Positions 1 to 11,100 of a stretch of 64,000 nt of DNA are shown piece after piece; within the stretch, counting starts at the first letter, position 1, and each line of letters opens with the position of its first letter. Origin of the DNA: Fulvia fulva (taxonomy: Eukaryota; Ascomycota; Dothideomycetes; Mycosphaerellales; Mycosphaerellaceae); the NCBI RefSeq assembly GCF_020509005.1, contig NC_063012.1, positions 2,728,001-2,792,000 of the forward strand, in the 5' to 3' direction. The translations under genes and the position numbers were made by a program. A model generated the notes under the pieces. It was not told the origin of the DNA. It did not search any database and saw only the letters and a list, made by a program, of their open reading frames with translations.

Positions 1-553
1 GTCTTGCTGGCCGTCATGCCGTTCGCTTTGCACAAAATCTCTGTGCTTGTACAGTACGGAGGGACGGCGGCGCAGCGGCAAAGAGCAACCTTGAAAGCGA
101 GACCTGCAGCGGGTCTAATTGATGACGTTGTCACCAGATTAGGTTTACATGAGCCACGAGGTCGCGACGCCAAAGATAGCAAACAGCTTCTGATCGAGCA
201 TTGGAGGACGTGATGATGGGTGGCACGCCTGTTTGCAGGAGAGACGCGAAAGGCACAGGTGGTGTTCGCGCCACAAAAAGACCGCGAGTGGCGTGTCTTT
301 TCAACGTTGACAGCGTCAGGCTTCGGGAATAATCGGAGTGGATAATCCGTGCCTTGTGATTGGCGTGCGGCTCAGCAGAGGCGGCGAGGGAGAGGTCCGG
401 CAGAGCAAAAAGTGCTCTTGAGAATCTTAGCATCATCTCTCCTTCCATCTTTGCTTCATCACTCCTCTACCATAACCTCAGCATTCGCAGTCACAGACAG
501 TCATCTCGGGACGATATCCCATCTCCAATCTTCCACTCTTCACATCAGACACA
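1..553. other. 5' flank of the cytochrome c gene
   Basis: No convincing gene. Short open frames on both strands lack recognisable domains. The last ~120 nt before the cytochrome c ATG are pyrimidine- and CA-rich, as in fungal leaders. Anything upstream lies outside the window. Confidence 0.5.
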
Positions 554-1154
554 ATGGGCAAGGACGGCTTCTCAGCAGGTATGTTTCCTCTTGCCAGACA
601 TGGCATCTTCCAGCATGCGCCAGGTCAGGCACAAAGGGTCAAGACCATCGCGAAGGGCCTATGAGCTGGTTGGCGATGGTCTCCATCTATATGGGCCTCA
701 ATGAGTCCCGTGGGTCCTAGTCGGCAGCAGGAGATGGTGGCTCGCGCAGAATGTTTATCTCGAAGGCGCAACCACTAACTGGCATGATAGGTGACTCCAA
801 GAAGGGCGCGAACCTTTTCAAGACCCGATGCGCACAGTGCCACAACTTGAAGGAAGGAGAGGGTAACAAGATCGGACCAAACCTCCACGGTCTTTTCGGA
901 CGCCAGACTGGTCAGGTTGAGGGCTTCTCATACTCGGACGCAAACAAGCAGAAGGGCATTACATGGGAAGAGGATACTCTGGTAAGATCACACGAACAGG
1001 GTCGCTTTCGGGTCCAACGACTAACGTATAACAGTTCGAGTACCTCGAGAACCCAAAGAAGTACATTCCGGGCACCAAGATGGCATTCGGTGGTTTGAAG
1101 AAGGGCAAGGACCGAAATGACCTGATCACTTTCCTCAAGGAGGAGACCAAGTAA
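554..1154 (+). CDS. CYC1: Cytochrome c
   Basis: Soluble haem electron carrier of the mitochondrial intermembrane space, moving electrons from complex III to complex IV. Three exons are visible: 554-578, 791-981 and 1035-1154. Both introns have GT-AG ends (gtatgt...atag and gtaaga...acag), and exon phases join exactly to give 111 aa, the usual fungal length. The product starts [19 protein letters not shown], carries the CAQCH haem-attachment motif near residue 25 and the distal-ligand region GTKMAFGG, and ends FLKEETK. The first intron (212 nt) is unusually long for this region. The ATG is fixed by the family N-terminus. The identity is unambiguous. Confidence 0.97.
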
Positions 1155-1719
1155 AAGATGAGACATGAGCCACAAGAGATGGCAATTTCACCAGGCATAC
1201 CCAGCGACTTCGATTGTAACACTACTGCATATACCGACCTTAGATCCTTTGCTGGTTTGCGACGGCGTGAAAGGGGACGGGCACCTGCGGGCTATAGACT
1301 GATTCGCTTCTTTACAGCACCTTGTCGCATTAGGAGTTTGGTCCAACGACCAGTGTAACAATCATCTCACCTCAAGACTTCTCTTGCAGCATTCTCAGCT
1401 AACTTGACCTGATGGTCGTCTCAGTACAGCGTAGCACTCACTTCGTCGCCTGCGGGGTCACTTCTTTACATGGATGTAAAGCGCCTTCCTCGTGTGCTGA
1501 AGCGGCGCCGTTTGCAACATCCCTGTCACTTTCTCGCGCTGCATGTGCACAGGCAACAGGGTACATCGACACCACATCAACATGACTTTTGGTTGTCAAC
1601 ACTTCGCCAACTTCCAACCTTCGACAACCTCACATCACTAAACTTCCACCACTTCCACTCCTTCCACCACCAACCATAACTTACACACATCCACACCACC
1701 GTCAAGAACCACCGCCAAC
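1155..1719. other. Intergenic between cytochrome c and Stc1-domain gene
   Basis: Tandem gene spacing of about 565 nt. The final ~120 nt are strongly C/A-rich (repeated CCAC/ACC tracts, 1630-1718), typical of a fungal 5' leader. No gene seen. Confidence 0.5.
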
Positions 1720-2807
1720 ATGGCTTCAATCGCCACTCAGCGCGGCTACACCAGCCGCAACAAGTGAGGTGCTGTAAAACTAGTACTTACCCATGTCACT
1801 GACGATGTGTAGCTTTCCAAAGAACAACGCAGTCGCCATCCCGTCCAAGCAAGTACAATTCCTTCACATCACCTCCATTCGTACTGACGAGTGACAGCAT
1901 CAAATGCAGGCGCTGCAACATCGTCAAGTCGAAGGACGCCTTCAGCGCTGGACAACGAGGCGACCTTGTGCAGCACATGCGGCGTGTAGGCCCCGGCTTC
2001 AACCCGACCAAGTCTGCCTTCATCTGTTGCATGCAGTGCACCACCCGGCAGGTGGTTGAGCTCAATTGCCACATGTGTGACAAAGACAAGGGCATCGACA
2101 AATTCTTCAAGGCACAGCGTCGTAACCCCGACGAAGCCGTGAGTAGTCTGACTGGTTGTTCTAACGTCAAGATCAGTACTGATAGACACCACAGATTTGC
2201 ATCTCATGCCAGCAAGACAAGGACAATTACGAGCCAGGCGCCATCTCTTCGGACGAGTCTCGTGGCGGTGGCGATGATGACGAGGATAGCGGCGACGACA
2301 GAGTAAGTCGCCGAGCATCCACGTTCGTTGAAATCCGTACAACTGCTAAATCTCTCATAGGATGATTACAGCCTCATGACTGACGACATGTCGTCCATGT
2401 CCGTCAGCGGCAACGGTACCTATCCCCCCGCTCGGTCCAGCACCACTGGTGGCGGCGGCGTCGCTCTAAGAAACAACACTGGCTCTTCCTCTGCCATGCC
2501 TTCAACCGGTGCCTCCGCTTCCAACATCGGCTCCGCCACCTCCAATGCCACTTCTCGAGCTGCGCCATCTCACGCATCCGCTGCGAGGATGACTGATCGC
2601 TATGGCACAGCGCCTACTCGTGCCATTCCTTCTGTCGCCGGCGCCACTAGCTCGACCAAAGGCTCGGGCGACTGGGCCAAGCCAAAGACCGTCCAGCGCA
2701 AGGTCCAGTATGACGTTGCCCAGAAAGAGCGTGAGGAGCGGAAGGCAAAGGAGAATGCCGACGATGATGAGAAGGAGTTCTGCGGCGGCGACTCTGACTC
2801 GGATTGA
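1720..2807 (+). CDS. Stc1-domain zinc-binding protein
   Basis: Five exons reconstruct a 291-aa protein: 1720-1763, 1813-1848, 1898-2138, 2195-2302 and 2361-2807. An N-terminal domain of about 85 residues (30-115) has paired cysteines (KCRRC, CCMQC, CHMC, CISC) and the pattern typical of the Stc1 domain: DAFSAGQ, a central Phe-Ile-Cys-Cys, then ELNCHMCDK. Fission-yeast Stc1 links RNAi (Argonaute) to the Clr4 H3K9 methyltransferase complex. Filamentous fungi have many Stc1-domain proteins whose role is not established. The C-terminus is low-complexity Ser/Gly/Ala-rich and ends in an acidic tail. Intron 2 needs a GC donor (gcaagt at 1849) to keep the frame; the nearby GT at 1853 breaks it. I infer a nuclear chromatin or RNA role from the domain only. 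Confidence 0.8.
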
Positions 2808-3318
2808 GCCTCGACAGCCATCTCGGCAGTGCGAAGCGACCTTGGACTTGCATACAACCCCCCGATGCGGAAGTGGCACGGTCTTAGATGGGTATTCGAG
2901 CCAGCATCAGATGAGATTCACATGAGCGATTGGCTGGATCACCAGCACCGGCCACAGGCATGCTTGTAAGATAGTCCGACCATGAGTAACAACAGTCAAT
3001 TGAATTTTCAAAGCTATGAAATCACGCAAGTCGCGTGTGGTATCAGTGATTATGTATCTTCAACAGGGAGGAATTAGTACAATGAGTGTGTGAAAGCAAC
3101 CTTCCCCAATCCGTGACCACAACAAAGTGCGCCGGAGAATCCATCCAAGACTTCCATCCAGGACGGCATACTCAACAACAGCCCAGGCTTGGCAAGATGG
3201 GCAACAATGGCCCTCCTCTCCAACGTCCTAGCTTTTGCTCTCGCAGTACTTAGCTGCGCACGCTGCTCTGTGATGGCCAAAGACCTCCAAAAGAAAAATT
3301 GCGTTTGGGTGATCAGTC
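2808..3318. other. Convergent 3' region
   Basis: Holds the 3' ends of the Stc1-domain gene (+) and the coiled-coil gene (-). No additional coding signal or repeat recognised. Confidence 0.5.
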
Positions 3319-5214
3319 TTAGTCGTCCTCCTCCTCTTCATCTTCATCTCCAAGGCCAGACAAATTATGCAACGATGACCAAAGTTCTTGCCAAGCAGAC
3401 TTTGGGCGGACGGATGTGATGGGTTCTTCGATCTGAACGTCATCTTCTTCCTCGACGTCGTAGGTGTCTTCAGACGAGGTGGTGATGGCGCAATCGTCCT
3501 CATCTTCATTCTCGTCCTCTTCCCGCGTTTCGGCATCCTCGCCACCAAGATATTCTTCAGCTCCAAGTTGGTTTTCGGCTTCCGGAGCAGTCGCCTCAAA
3601 TAAGTCATCCTCCTCTTGCTCCTCGTCCTGCGATTCATTTTCTTCCACTTCAAGCTTGGTCTGAGTTCCGCGCTCCGTGTAAACATAGGTCTTCTCGGCG
3701 ATTTGTGGCTCGCTGACACCTTGGGTGTGGTTGTGACCCTCAAGGTCTGTGGGGGTATCTTTAGGAAATGATTGCTCTGTTTGAGCTGTGTTAGTGCTTG
3801 TTGACTCGCGTGTGGCTTCTGCAAAGTCTTTTGAGTCGACGTCTTGGCTTCCGCTTGGTGTGCGCCGGATAGTCAGGCTAGTCACTCGTCCTTTGCCTTC
3901 CTTGACAGTCTCAAGCTGCCAGTCTGCTTCGCCACTGCCCGAGATTTCTGAACAGGTCGAAACACTGTCCCGACGAGCAGGGGTCACGCCGTACTTGCTT
4001 CGTCTTCGCTTGAAGCGCGAGTTGACATCCTGCCAGTCTGATCGCCAGCGATCCATTTCTGACAGGATTCCGTTCTTTCTCTCGCGCCTCGTCTGCTGGG
4101 CCCAAGGCTGCAACGACTTGAAAGCGGAGTCCTCGCTGAGAGCATCGACGTCGACTTCCATCGACTTCATTTGCAATTTGAGAAAGAGTAACTCACTGTA
4201 CTCGAAGCCCAAGTCCGAACGAAGACCTTCATTCTCCGACCGGAGCTGTTCTAGCTGCATCTCGCGCTCCTCCATTTCTGCGTTGTGGCGCTCGTTGAGC
4301 TCTCGAACCTCGACATAACGCTTGCTAAGCTCGGACTGCGCGGTCGTCAGACCATCAACCAAGTCCTGCATGCGCAGCACGAACCAGTCGCGCTCGGCCT
4401 TGTACTGCTCGAGCGTCTCAGGCTGTGCAGGCAGATGCATGGCACCATCAAAACTGAGCGCATAGGACGAATGCATGGAGACCTGGCGACTGTGTGGCGT
4501 CGTACTCTTGGTGTCGCTTTCTTCATCATCCATGAAGACACCAGAGTCGTCGAGTTCCGCGTGCGAGCGCTTGTGTGAGTGCAGCGAGTTCAGTTCCAGC
4601 TCAATCTCGCCCAGCTTTCTGCCGACGATGCTGATGGCTTCGCGACTCGCGTCCGAGTGGTTGCGCATGAGTTGCGATTGAAGTATGTTCATCCTGACCA
4701 GCAGCTGTTTTGTTTCCATCGAAGGCGCATTCGAATGCACGGAGGCGGAGTCGATGGAACGCGCCTCATCGGTAAAGTAGTCGCTGAAAGGTGAATGTTG
4801 AAGCGAAGAGTTGCGTCGCAAGCCCTTCTTGGCGGGAGTGTGCGGCATGGTGGACGCTGATGTCGCTGCGGGGCCCATGGCGGAGGTCGAGGTCGACGAG
4901 AATCTCGACAGCGGAGAGCGCGAGTATTCACTCAACGGCGACGGCGACGGCGGAAGGCTGTGCACGGCCGCATTCGACAGACTGCCTCTGTTGGTCTGCG
5001 CCCGTCGGTGTGCTCGCGCCTCTGTTGTGAGCACCGGTGCAGTGCCAGTGGTGCACGACTTGAAGCGGCCGTGCTGGCCCAGTCGAGGCCGCTCTGCGTG
5101 GTGGTACTTGGAGCTGGGGCCCGGAAAGTGGAAAGGAGGATGGGGAGAAGTGGAAGAAGATGATGCTGATGCTGTGAGTTGCGGCCGTGCTGTACTCGAC
5201 GATGAGATTGTCAT
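3319..5214 (-). CDS. Conserved-looking coiled-coil protein with acidic C-terminal tail
   Basis: Single exon of 631 aa. I do not recognise a named family. Residues 1-165 are Ser/Pro/Thr-rich and probably disordered, with basic clusters (TPAKKGLRRNSS). Residues ~165-205 and ~270-360 are predicted coiled coil with Glu/Leu/Arg heptads such as ELSKRYVEVRELNERHN. A basic Trp-containing segment follows (WRSDWQDVNSRFKRRRSKYG). The last ~150 residues are very acidic, with long Glu/Asp runs. No membrane span or signal peptide. Candidate roles include a cytoskeletal or polarity scaffold, but that is only inference from composition. The start is the first ATG and sits 333 bp from the divergent trpE start. 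Confidence 0.75.
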   Translation of the reverse strand: MTISSSSTARPQLTASASSSSTSPHPPFHFPGPSSKYHHAERPRLGQHGRFKSCTTGTAPVLTTEARAHRRAQTNRGSLSNAAVHSLPPSPSPLSEYSRSPLSRFSSTSTSAMGPAATSASTMPHTPAKKGLRRNSSLQHSPFSDYFTDEARSIDSASVHSNAPSMETKQLLVRMNILQSQLMRNHSDASREAISIVGRKLGEIELELNSLHSHKRSHAELDDSGVFMDDEESDTKSTTPHSRQVSMHSSYALSFDGAMHLPAQPETLEQYKAERDWFVLRMQDLVDGLTTAQSELSKRYVEVRELNERHNAEMEEREMQLEQLRSENEGLRSDLGFEYSELLFLKLQMKSMEVDVDALSEDSAFKSLQPWAQQTRRERKNGILSEMDRWRSDWQDVNSRFKRRRSKYGVTPARRDSVSTCSEISGSGEADWQLETVKEGKGRVTSLTIRRTPSGSQDVDSKDFAEATRESTSTNTAQTEQSFPKDTPTDLEGHNHTQGVSEPQIAEKTYVYTERGTQTKLEVEENESQDEEQEEDDLFEATAPEAENQLGAEEYLGGEDAETREEDENEDEDDCAITTSSEDTYDVEEEDDVQIEEPITSVRPKSAWQELWSSLHNLSGLGDEDEEEEDD

Positions 5215-5547
5215 GGTTCTCTGTCTGCGACAGAGACCACCAATATCGAGAATCGTGAGCGTTGTTGGTCAGCCGTGCCAGCCCCTCCACTCCACCAGTC
5301 TGAACGACCAGTCTGAACGGTGCTGTAACCAAGCTTGCGACCCTCGGACCCGTTGTGCAGAACTGCAGATGATTGCGCATGGTGAACTCAATTCTGCTTC
5401 CCGCAGCGCATCGGCCCGCGGCAGCACTCATGTCATGCTCGTGCTTCTCAGACTCAGACTCAAGGACTGCGTCCCCCGTATCGCTGCCTATGTCGCGGTT
5501 CGTCTTCCTCACATCCCCTCGACCTGTGCCTTAACAGGCTGCTCAAG
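5215..5547. promoter_or_regulatory. Shared divergent promoter, coiled-coil gene / trpE
   Basis: A 333-bp region between two divergent starts. I saw no canonical TGACTCA (Gcn4/CPC1) site, which might have been expected for an amino-acid gene; a repeated CAGACTCA near 5450 is the closest. Confidence 0.4.
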
Positions 5548-7272
5548 ATGGCGCGCTCTGTAAGCTCAATGCATGAGACACAGAACTTCTTGTCACACGC
5601 AGCTGACAGCCAGCAGATAGCAGCGCAGCCATCGTTCGAAGAAGTCCAAAACATCGTCGAGAAGACCAAGTCCTGGCCCAATGCCCCGAATCTCATCCCA
5701 CTATGCACATCCATATCGTCCGAGTTCCTCACTCCGTCCACCATATATCTGAAAGTTGCAGCAAAGTACGCTTCCAACTCGTGTCTGTCATACAACGCGC
5801 TGACACCTTTCAGCTCCAAACAGTCCTTCCTGTTCGAGTCGGCAGCGACCTCCGAAACCATCGGACGATATAGCTTCGTTGGTGCTGACCCTCGCAAAAC
5901 ACTCCTTTCGGGCCCCAAGCATGGCCTCGAGGGCGATCCGCTGCCGCAGTTGGACAAGGAACTCTCCCAGCATCGGATCGCACATATCCCATCATTGCGA
6001 CTTCCACCATTGACTGCTGGAGCCATTGGATATGTTGGCTATGACTGCGTCAAGTACTTTGAGCCCAAGACAAAGCGATCTTTAAAGGACGTCCTAGAGG
6101 TACCTGAGAGCTTGTTCATGCTATACGACACCATCGTTGCTGTCGACCACTTTTTCCAAAAGGTGATCGTCATCACGTATCTCTCCCTACCTGCGGCAGA
6201 CGCCAGCGGAAGTGCGCTCCAGGCAGCGTATGACAAGAGCAAGCAGACAATAGCTGGCCTCGTGCGGACACTGAAGAGGCACGATCTTCCGCTGCCTCCA
6301 CAAGGTCCGATACAGCTCAAGCAGGAGTATACCAGCAATATCGGTCGCAAGGGATATGAGGGTCACGTCACGCGAATGAAGGAGCACATCGTTAAAGGCG
6401 ACATCATCCAGGCCGTTCCCTCGCAGCGGATCGCTCGGCCCACCAGCTTGCATCCCTTCAACCTATACCGCCACCTACGTACCGTCAACCCATCGCCGTA
6501 TCTGTTCTACCTGGACTGTGACGATTTCCAAATCATTGGTGCCAGTCCTGAGGTGTTGGTCAAGGCAGAGGCTGGAAGAATTATAACCCACCCGATCGCG
6601 GGCACGATCAAGCGAGGTGTCGACCCAGATCAGGACCAGCAGCTCGCAGATACGCTTCATGCTAGCATCAAGGACCGGGCAGAACATGTCATGCTGGTTG
6701 ACTTGGCGCGGAACGATGTGAACAGAGTGTGCGATCCACTGTCGACCAGAGTGGACAAGCTCATGGTTGTGCAGAAGTTCAGTCATGTCCAGCATTTGGT
6801 ATCGGAGGTTTCAGGTGTGCTGCGACCAGACAAGACACGATTTGATGCGTTTCGCTCAATCTTTCCTGCTGGGACTGTGTCAGGAGCGCCCAAAGTCAAG
6901 GCTATGGAGCTGATTGCAGAGCTGGAGGGCGAGAAGCGAGGTGTCTACGCAGGTGCGGTAGGCTACTTTGGGTACAACCGAGTCAACACAGTTGATGCAA
7001 CAGAAGTTGAAGGCGCAATGGACACCTGCATTGCGCTGCGGACCATGATGACCAAGGGCGGTGTAGCATACTTGCAAGCCGGCGGCGGCATTGTGTTCGA
7101 CAGCAACGAGGGCGAGGAGTACGAAGAAACGATCAACAAGCTCAAGGCGAACATGACTTGCATCGAACAAGCTGAGAGGCTCCACTGGGAGGAACAGCAG
7201 GGCGAAGCTAGTGACTTGTCTGTCAATGGAACGTCAGGCGGGCCAACCAAGGTCGATGTTGCAGGCGGATAG
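5548..7272 (+). CDS. trpE: Anthranilate synthase component I
   Basis: Converts chorismate plus ammonia/glutamine to anthranilate, the first committed step of tryptophan synthesis, with component II supplied by the trifunctional Trp3/TrpC protein. An uninterrupted frame of 574 codons reads through, but 5766-5813 has every feature of an intron (GTACGC donor, CTGAC branch site, TTTCAG acceptor). Removing it gives 558 aa and turns the awkward insert into the expected AANSKQSFLFESAA. Family hallmarks are the Trp-feedback element LFES-X10-S, GASPEVLVKAEAGR, HPIAGTIKRG, LVDLARNDVNRV and GTVSGAPKVKAMELI. Start: the 5548 ATG, with an in-frame ATG at 5566 as an alternative. Identity is firm; the intron is well supported but unproven. 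Confidence 0.95.
   Translation: MARSVSSMHETQNFLSHAADSQQIAAQPSFEEVQNIVEKTKSWPNAPNLIPLCTSISSEFLTPSTIYLKVAAKYASNSCLSYNALTPFSSKQSFLFESAATSETIGRYSFVGADPRKTLLSGPKHGLEGDPLPQLDKELSQHRIAHIPSLRLPPLTAGAIGYVGYDCVKYFEPKTKRSLKDVLEVPESLFMLYDTIVAVDHFFQKVIVITYLSLPAADASGSALQAAYDKSKQTIAGLVRTLKRHDLPLPPQGPIQLKQEYTSNIGRKGYEGHVTRMKEHIVKGDIIQAVPSQRIARPTSLHPFNLYRHLRTVNPSPYLFYLDCDDFQIIGASPEVLVKAEAGRIITHPIAGTIKRGVDPDQDQQLADTLHASIKDRAEHVMLVDLARNDVNRVCDPLSTRVDKLMVVQKFSHVQHLVSEVSGVLRPDKTRFDAFRSIFPAGTVSGAPKVKAMELIAELEGEKRGVYAGAVGYFGYNRVNTVDATEVEGAMDTCIALRTMMTKGGVAYLQAGGGIVFDSNEGEEYEETINKLKANMTCIEQAERLHWEEQQGEASDLSVNGTSGGPTKVDVAGG
5766..5813 (+). other. Cryptic 48-nt stop-free intron within trpE
   Basis: GT at 5766, CTGAC branch site about 13 nt before the acceptor, CAG acceptor ending 5813. 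The length is divisible by three and has no in-frame stop, so naive gene finders will translate it. The 16 encoded residues interrupt a conserved part of TrpE. Confidence 0.8.
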
Positions 7273-8136
7273 ATATAGATGTAGATGTAGACTGCAGACA
7301 GGCACGACGATGCTCTCGTTCCGGTAGGAAGCATCCGAGCATTCCGACTTCTGTCTCTCAGCGGACTGCTCTCCGTAGATCGGCTCGGCTCTGACTCGGA
7401 GCAGGTGGGACGGGGCGCCTTCTTCTCAACCCCTCGGGGCTCCAAAGTCGGAGGCTGCAACCGAGTGAAAGCGTGACACGACATCTGTAGAGCATGACTT
7501 GATGCCGAATTGGTGTGTACAGAATGTTCCATAGCTGACTGAGTATTAGTGACATGGCGGTGTAACTGACGACACGCGAGCAACGACCATCGGTGTGCTC
7601 GCAAATGGTTGAGATGCTTTCATTGAATAGGCGAGACGCAAGCTGCACGTTAAGCTGCATCCACCCACCCGACTGCGGGACGATCCTGCACGTCGACGGG
7701 AGCGTCGAGCTTGTCGGTTCCTGACTTAATACTTAATTTTTGTGTAGGTCAGAGGCAAGAGCCTCAGCAATCGTTGCTCCTGCTGCAAAGCGCCTCGTCG
7801 CGTGTCTTGTGCTTGCGCTCTCTGTGAGCTCGAGATCAACACTCGCTGCATCTCTTGATCTTGCTTGATCTTGTTCTTCCTCCGACACATCCATACCTCC
7901 ATCTATTCCTCCCAGCAGCCTCCTCGCATCAGCATACACCAACGACAGCATCGCCACCTCGTTCTTGTTGCAGCTGCTACGGCGTATCGTTTGCTGCTTG
8001 CACTGTCCAGCCAATCGCCTATATCACTGTCCCTCACTGCCGAGAATAGGCCAGTTCCTCAGTGGGCACCTGAGCACCCGCCAGGAACAACGTCCACCGC
8101 ACTCGCCGCCAGCTCCTCCGTACACGCACCGCCACG
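7273..8136. other. Intergenic, trpE to GH63 gene
   Basis: About 860 bp. It begins with a short GATATAGATGTAGATGTAGA simple repeat directly after the trpE stop. The last ~250 nt before the next ATG are pyrimidine/CA-rich leader. No gene recognised. Confidence 0.45.
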
Positions 8137-11100
8137 ATGGTCATCATCGACAACCAAGAGGTGCTCAGCATCGAGGAGACGAGATTGAAAGAGGACCGCG
8201 ATCGCGTCAAGTACTGGAAGAAGTGGGGGTGCTATACCGCTGAGCGACAATGGGCGACCGTGCGAGAGGACTACTCGTCAGTCGATACACTGCTCTCATA
8301 ACTGCATGCTTCACTGTTGCTGACACACTGTCAGTGCTGATGGCGATGCCTGGAGTTCCTTTACCTACGACATGGCCCGTTCGAGAGCTTATCGATGGGG
8401 AGAAGACGGCATTGCGGGCGTCTCCGATACACATGGCCGCATGCACATTGCCTTTGCATTCTGGAACGGCGTCGAGTGAGTGATTCCTGCTGTTTTGTCT
8501 CCTCAGCTGCTCTAACATGTTACAGCCCGCATCTCAAGGAACGCCTCTTCGGTCTTTCCAACCCTCAGGGTGTCCACGGCGAATCGATCAAGGAATGCCA
8601 CTTCCACCTCGACAACACACCAACCCACTCCTACATGAAGTATCTCTACAAGCTGCCACAACGCGAGTTTCCCTATCAAGAGATCATCAAGGAGAACGCA
8701 AGGCGCAACAAGACGCAGAGGGAGTACAACCTCATCGACACAGATGCCTTCAAGGACAACCGCTATTGGGACATCTTCATCGAGACTGCCAAGGAGCACG
8801 ACAATCCAGACGAACTACTCTTCCGTGTCACCGCGTACAACCGTGGAGATAAGCCGGCCAAGCTGCACATCCTGCCACATGTTTGGTTCCGCAATACCTG
8901 GGCCTGGGGATACGATTCGTACAAGCCGACCATCAAGCAACAGGACAGCCTCACAGCTTCGATCGATCATCGGAATATCGGCCAGCGCTACTTCCAGTGC
9001 TCGCCCTCGCCGAACAGCTGCGGGTTTGAAGCCGACATCGAGCCCGAGTTTCTGTATACAGACAACGACACCAATTTCAAGGCGCTATGGGGTTCCAGCT
9101 CCAACAAGACCCCGTATGTCAAAGACGCCTTCCACAACCGTGTCGTCAAAGGCGACAAGCAAGCTGTGAATCCGCAGAAGACCGGAACGAAGAGTGCCGC
9201 ATGGTATGCTTTTGATCAAGGCGAGGGTGTGCCACCTGGCCAGTGTGCCGTGGTACGCTTCAGAATATCTACCAAGCACTCCGAGGACTACCTGGACGAA
9301 GAAACTTTCGACGAAGTCATTGACCAGCGTCTTGCCGAGGCCGATGAGTTCTACTACAAGATCAACCCACTCCCAATGACCGATGACCTCCGCAATATAC
9401 AGCGTCAAGCGCTATCAGGCATGATGTGGTGCAAACAATACTACCACTTCATCTGGGACCAGTGGGCGAACGGAGATCCAGCAATGCCCCCTCCACCTCC
9501 TGAACGCAAGTCCGTGAGAAATGCTCAGTGGAAGCACATGCATCTGGACGATATCCTCTCCATGCCTGACTCCTGGGAATATCCGTTCTTTGCCGCTTGG
9601 GACTCGGCATTCCACTGTATCCCCTTATCGCTCATAGACCCGGCATTCGCCAAGAAGCAGCTGGATCTCTTCACGAGGGAGTGGTACATGCATCCCAATG
9701 GCCAGCTGCCGGCGTACGAATGGAACTTTGGTGATGTCAACCCTCCTGTGCATGCATGGTCGGTTTTTCGGACTTTCAAGATTGAGCGCAAGATGTATGG
9801 CCGCGAAGACATTGACTTCCTCGAGCGCGTGTTCCACAAACTGCTCATGAACTTCACCTGGTGGTGTAACCGCAAGGATTTCGACGGCAACAACATCTTC
9901 GAGGGTGGTTTCCTCGGCTTGGACAACATTGGTCTGTTCAATCGCTCGGATCCACTACCTACCGGCGGTACCTTGGAACAGGCCGATGCCACCGGCTGGA
10001 TGGCATTCTACTGCTTGTGCATGCTCAACATCGCCCTTGAGTTGGCCAAGCATCGTCGCATCTACGAAGATATTGCCTCAAAGTTCGTCGAGCACTTCAT
10101 CGCCATATCGGACGCGATGCAATACCGGGTTGGCACTGAAGCCAAGTCTCTATGGAACGATGAAGATGGCTTCTACTACGATGCGATCTCCTGGGGCGGT
10201 CCGTGGTCCCACCAAATGAAGGTCAGGTCTTTGGTCGGTCTGATTCCCATGTACGCCACCCTCACTCTTGAACCGAGCGTCATTAACAAATTTCCATCAT
10301 TCAAGAGGCGCCTGGAATGGTTCATGAAGAACAAGCACGACGTGCGAGAACGAAACATTGCCAGTATGACCCGGCGTGGCAAAGATGAGCGACTGCTGCT
10401 CTCTCTCGTCAATGAGGATCGTCTCCGCAGCATCTGCCATTATATGCTCTCCCCGAATGAGTTCTTGAGCGATCATGGTATACGCTCCTTGTCTAAATAT
10501 CACAAAGATCACCCGGTCTCGATGGACGTGAACGGACAACAGTACTCGGTTAGCTATGTTCCAGGAGACTCCGACAGCGGCCTCTTTGGTGGCAACAGCA
10601 ACTGGAGAGGGCCGGTCTGGCTCGCCGTCAACTTCCTGATCATCGAATCGCTCTTGCGGTTCTACATGTTCTACGGCAATACCTTCAAGGTTGAATGTCC
10701 GACTGGCTCAGGCGAATACATGCATCTTGGCCATGTAGCGGAAGAGATCCAGCACAGATTGCAACATCTCATGGCTAGCGATCACAGTGGCCGCCGCGCC
10801 TTCAATGATGGCCGAGACATGACCGACTTTGACCCTCACTGGAAGGATTACCTTTTCTTCTACGAATACTTCGATGGCGACACTGGCCGTGGGCTTGGTG
10901 CCAGTCACCAGTGCGGTTGGACTGGTCTCATGGCCAAGATCATCCAGGATACTGGTGTGAACTGTCGTCTGCCTCAAACGCCACGAACACCGGGTGCTGC
11001 CGCGGAGCATTATTTCGACGACACGTTCATCCGGCAACGTCGCGCATCCCTCGGACAGCGTCGTCCAACCGGTCTTGCCCGCTCCATGACACGTACTCGT

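Noticed and set aside
4..213. Short frame at the window's left edge
   Set aside because: No domain, and the codon pattern is no better than other frames; it could only be judged with sequence to the left.
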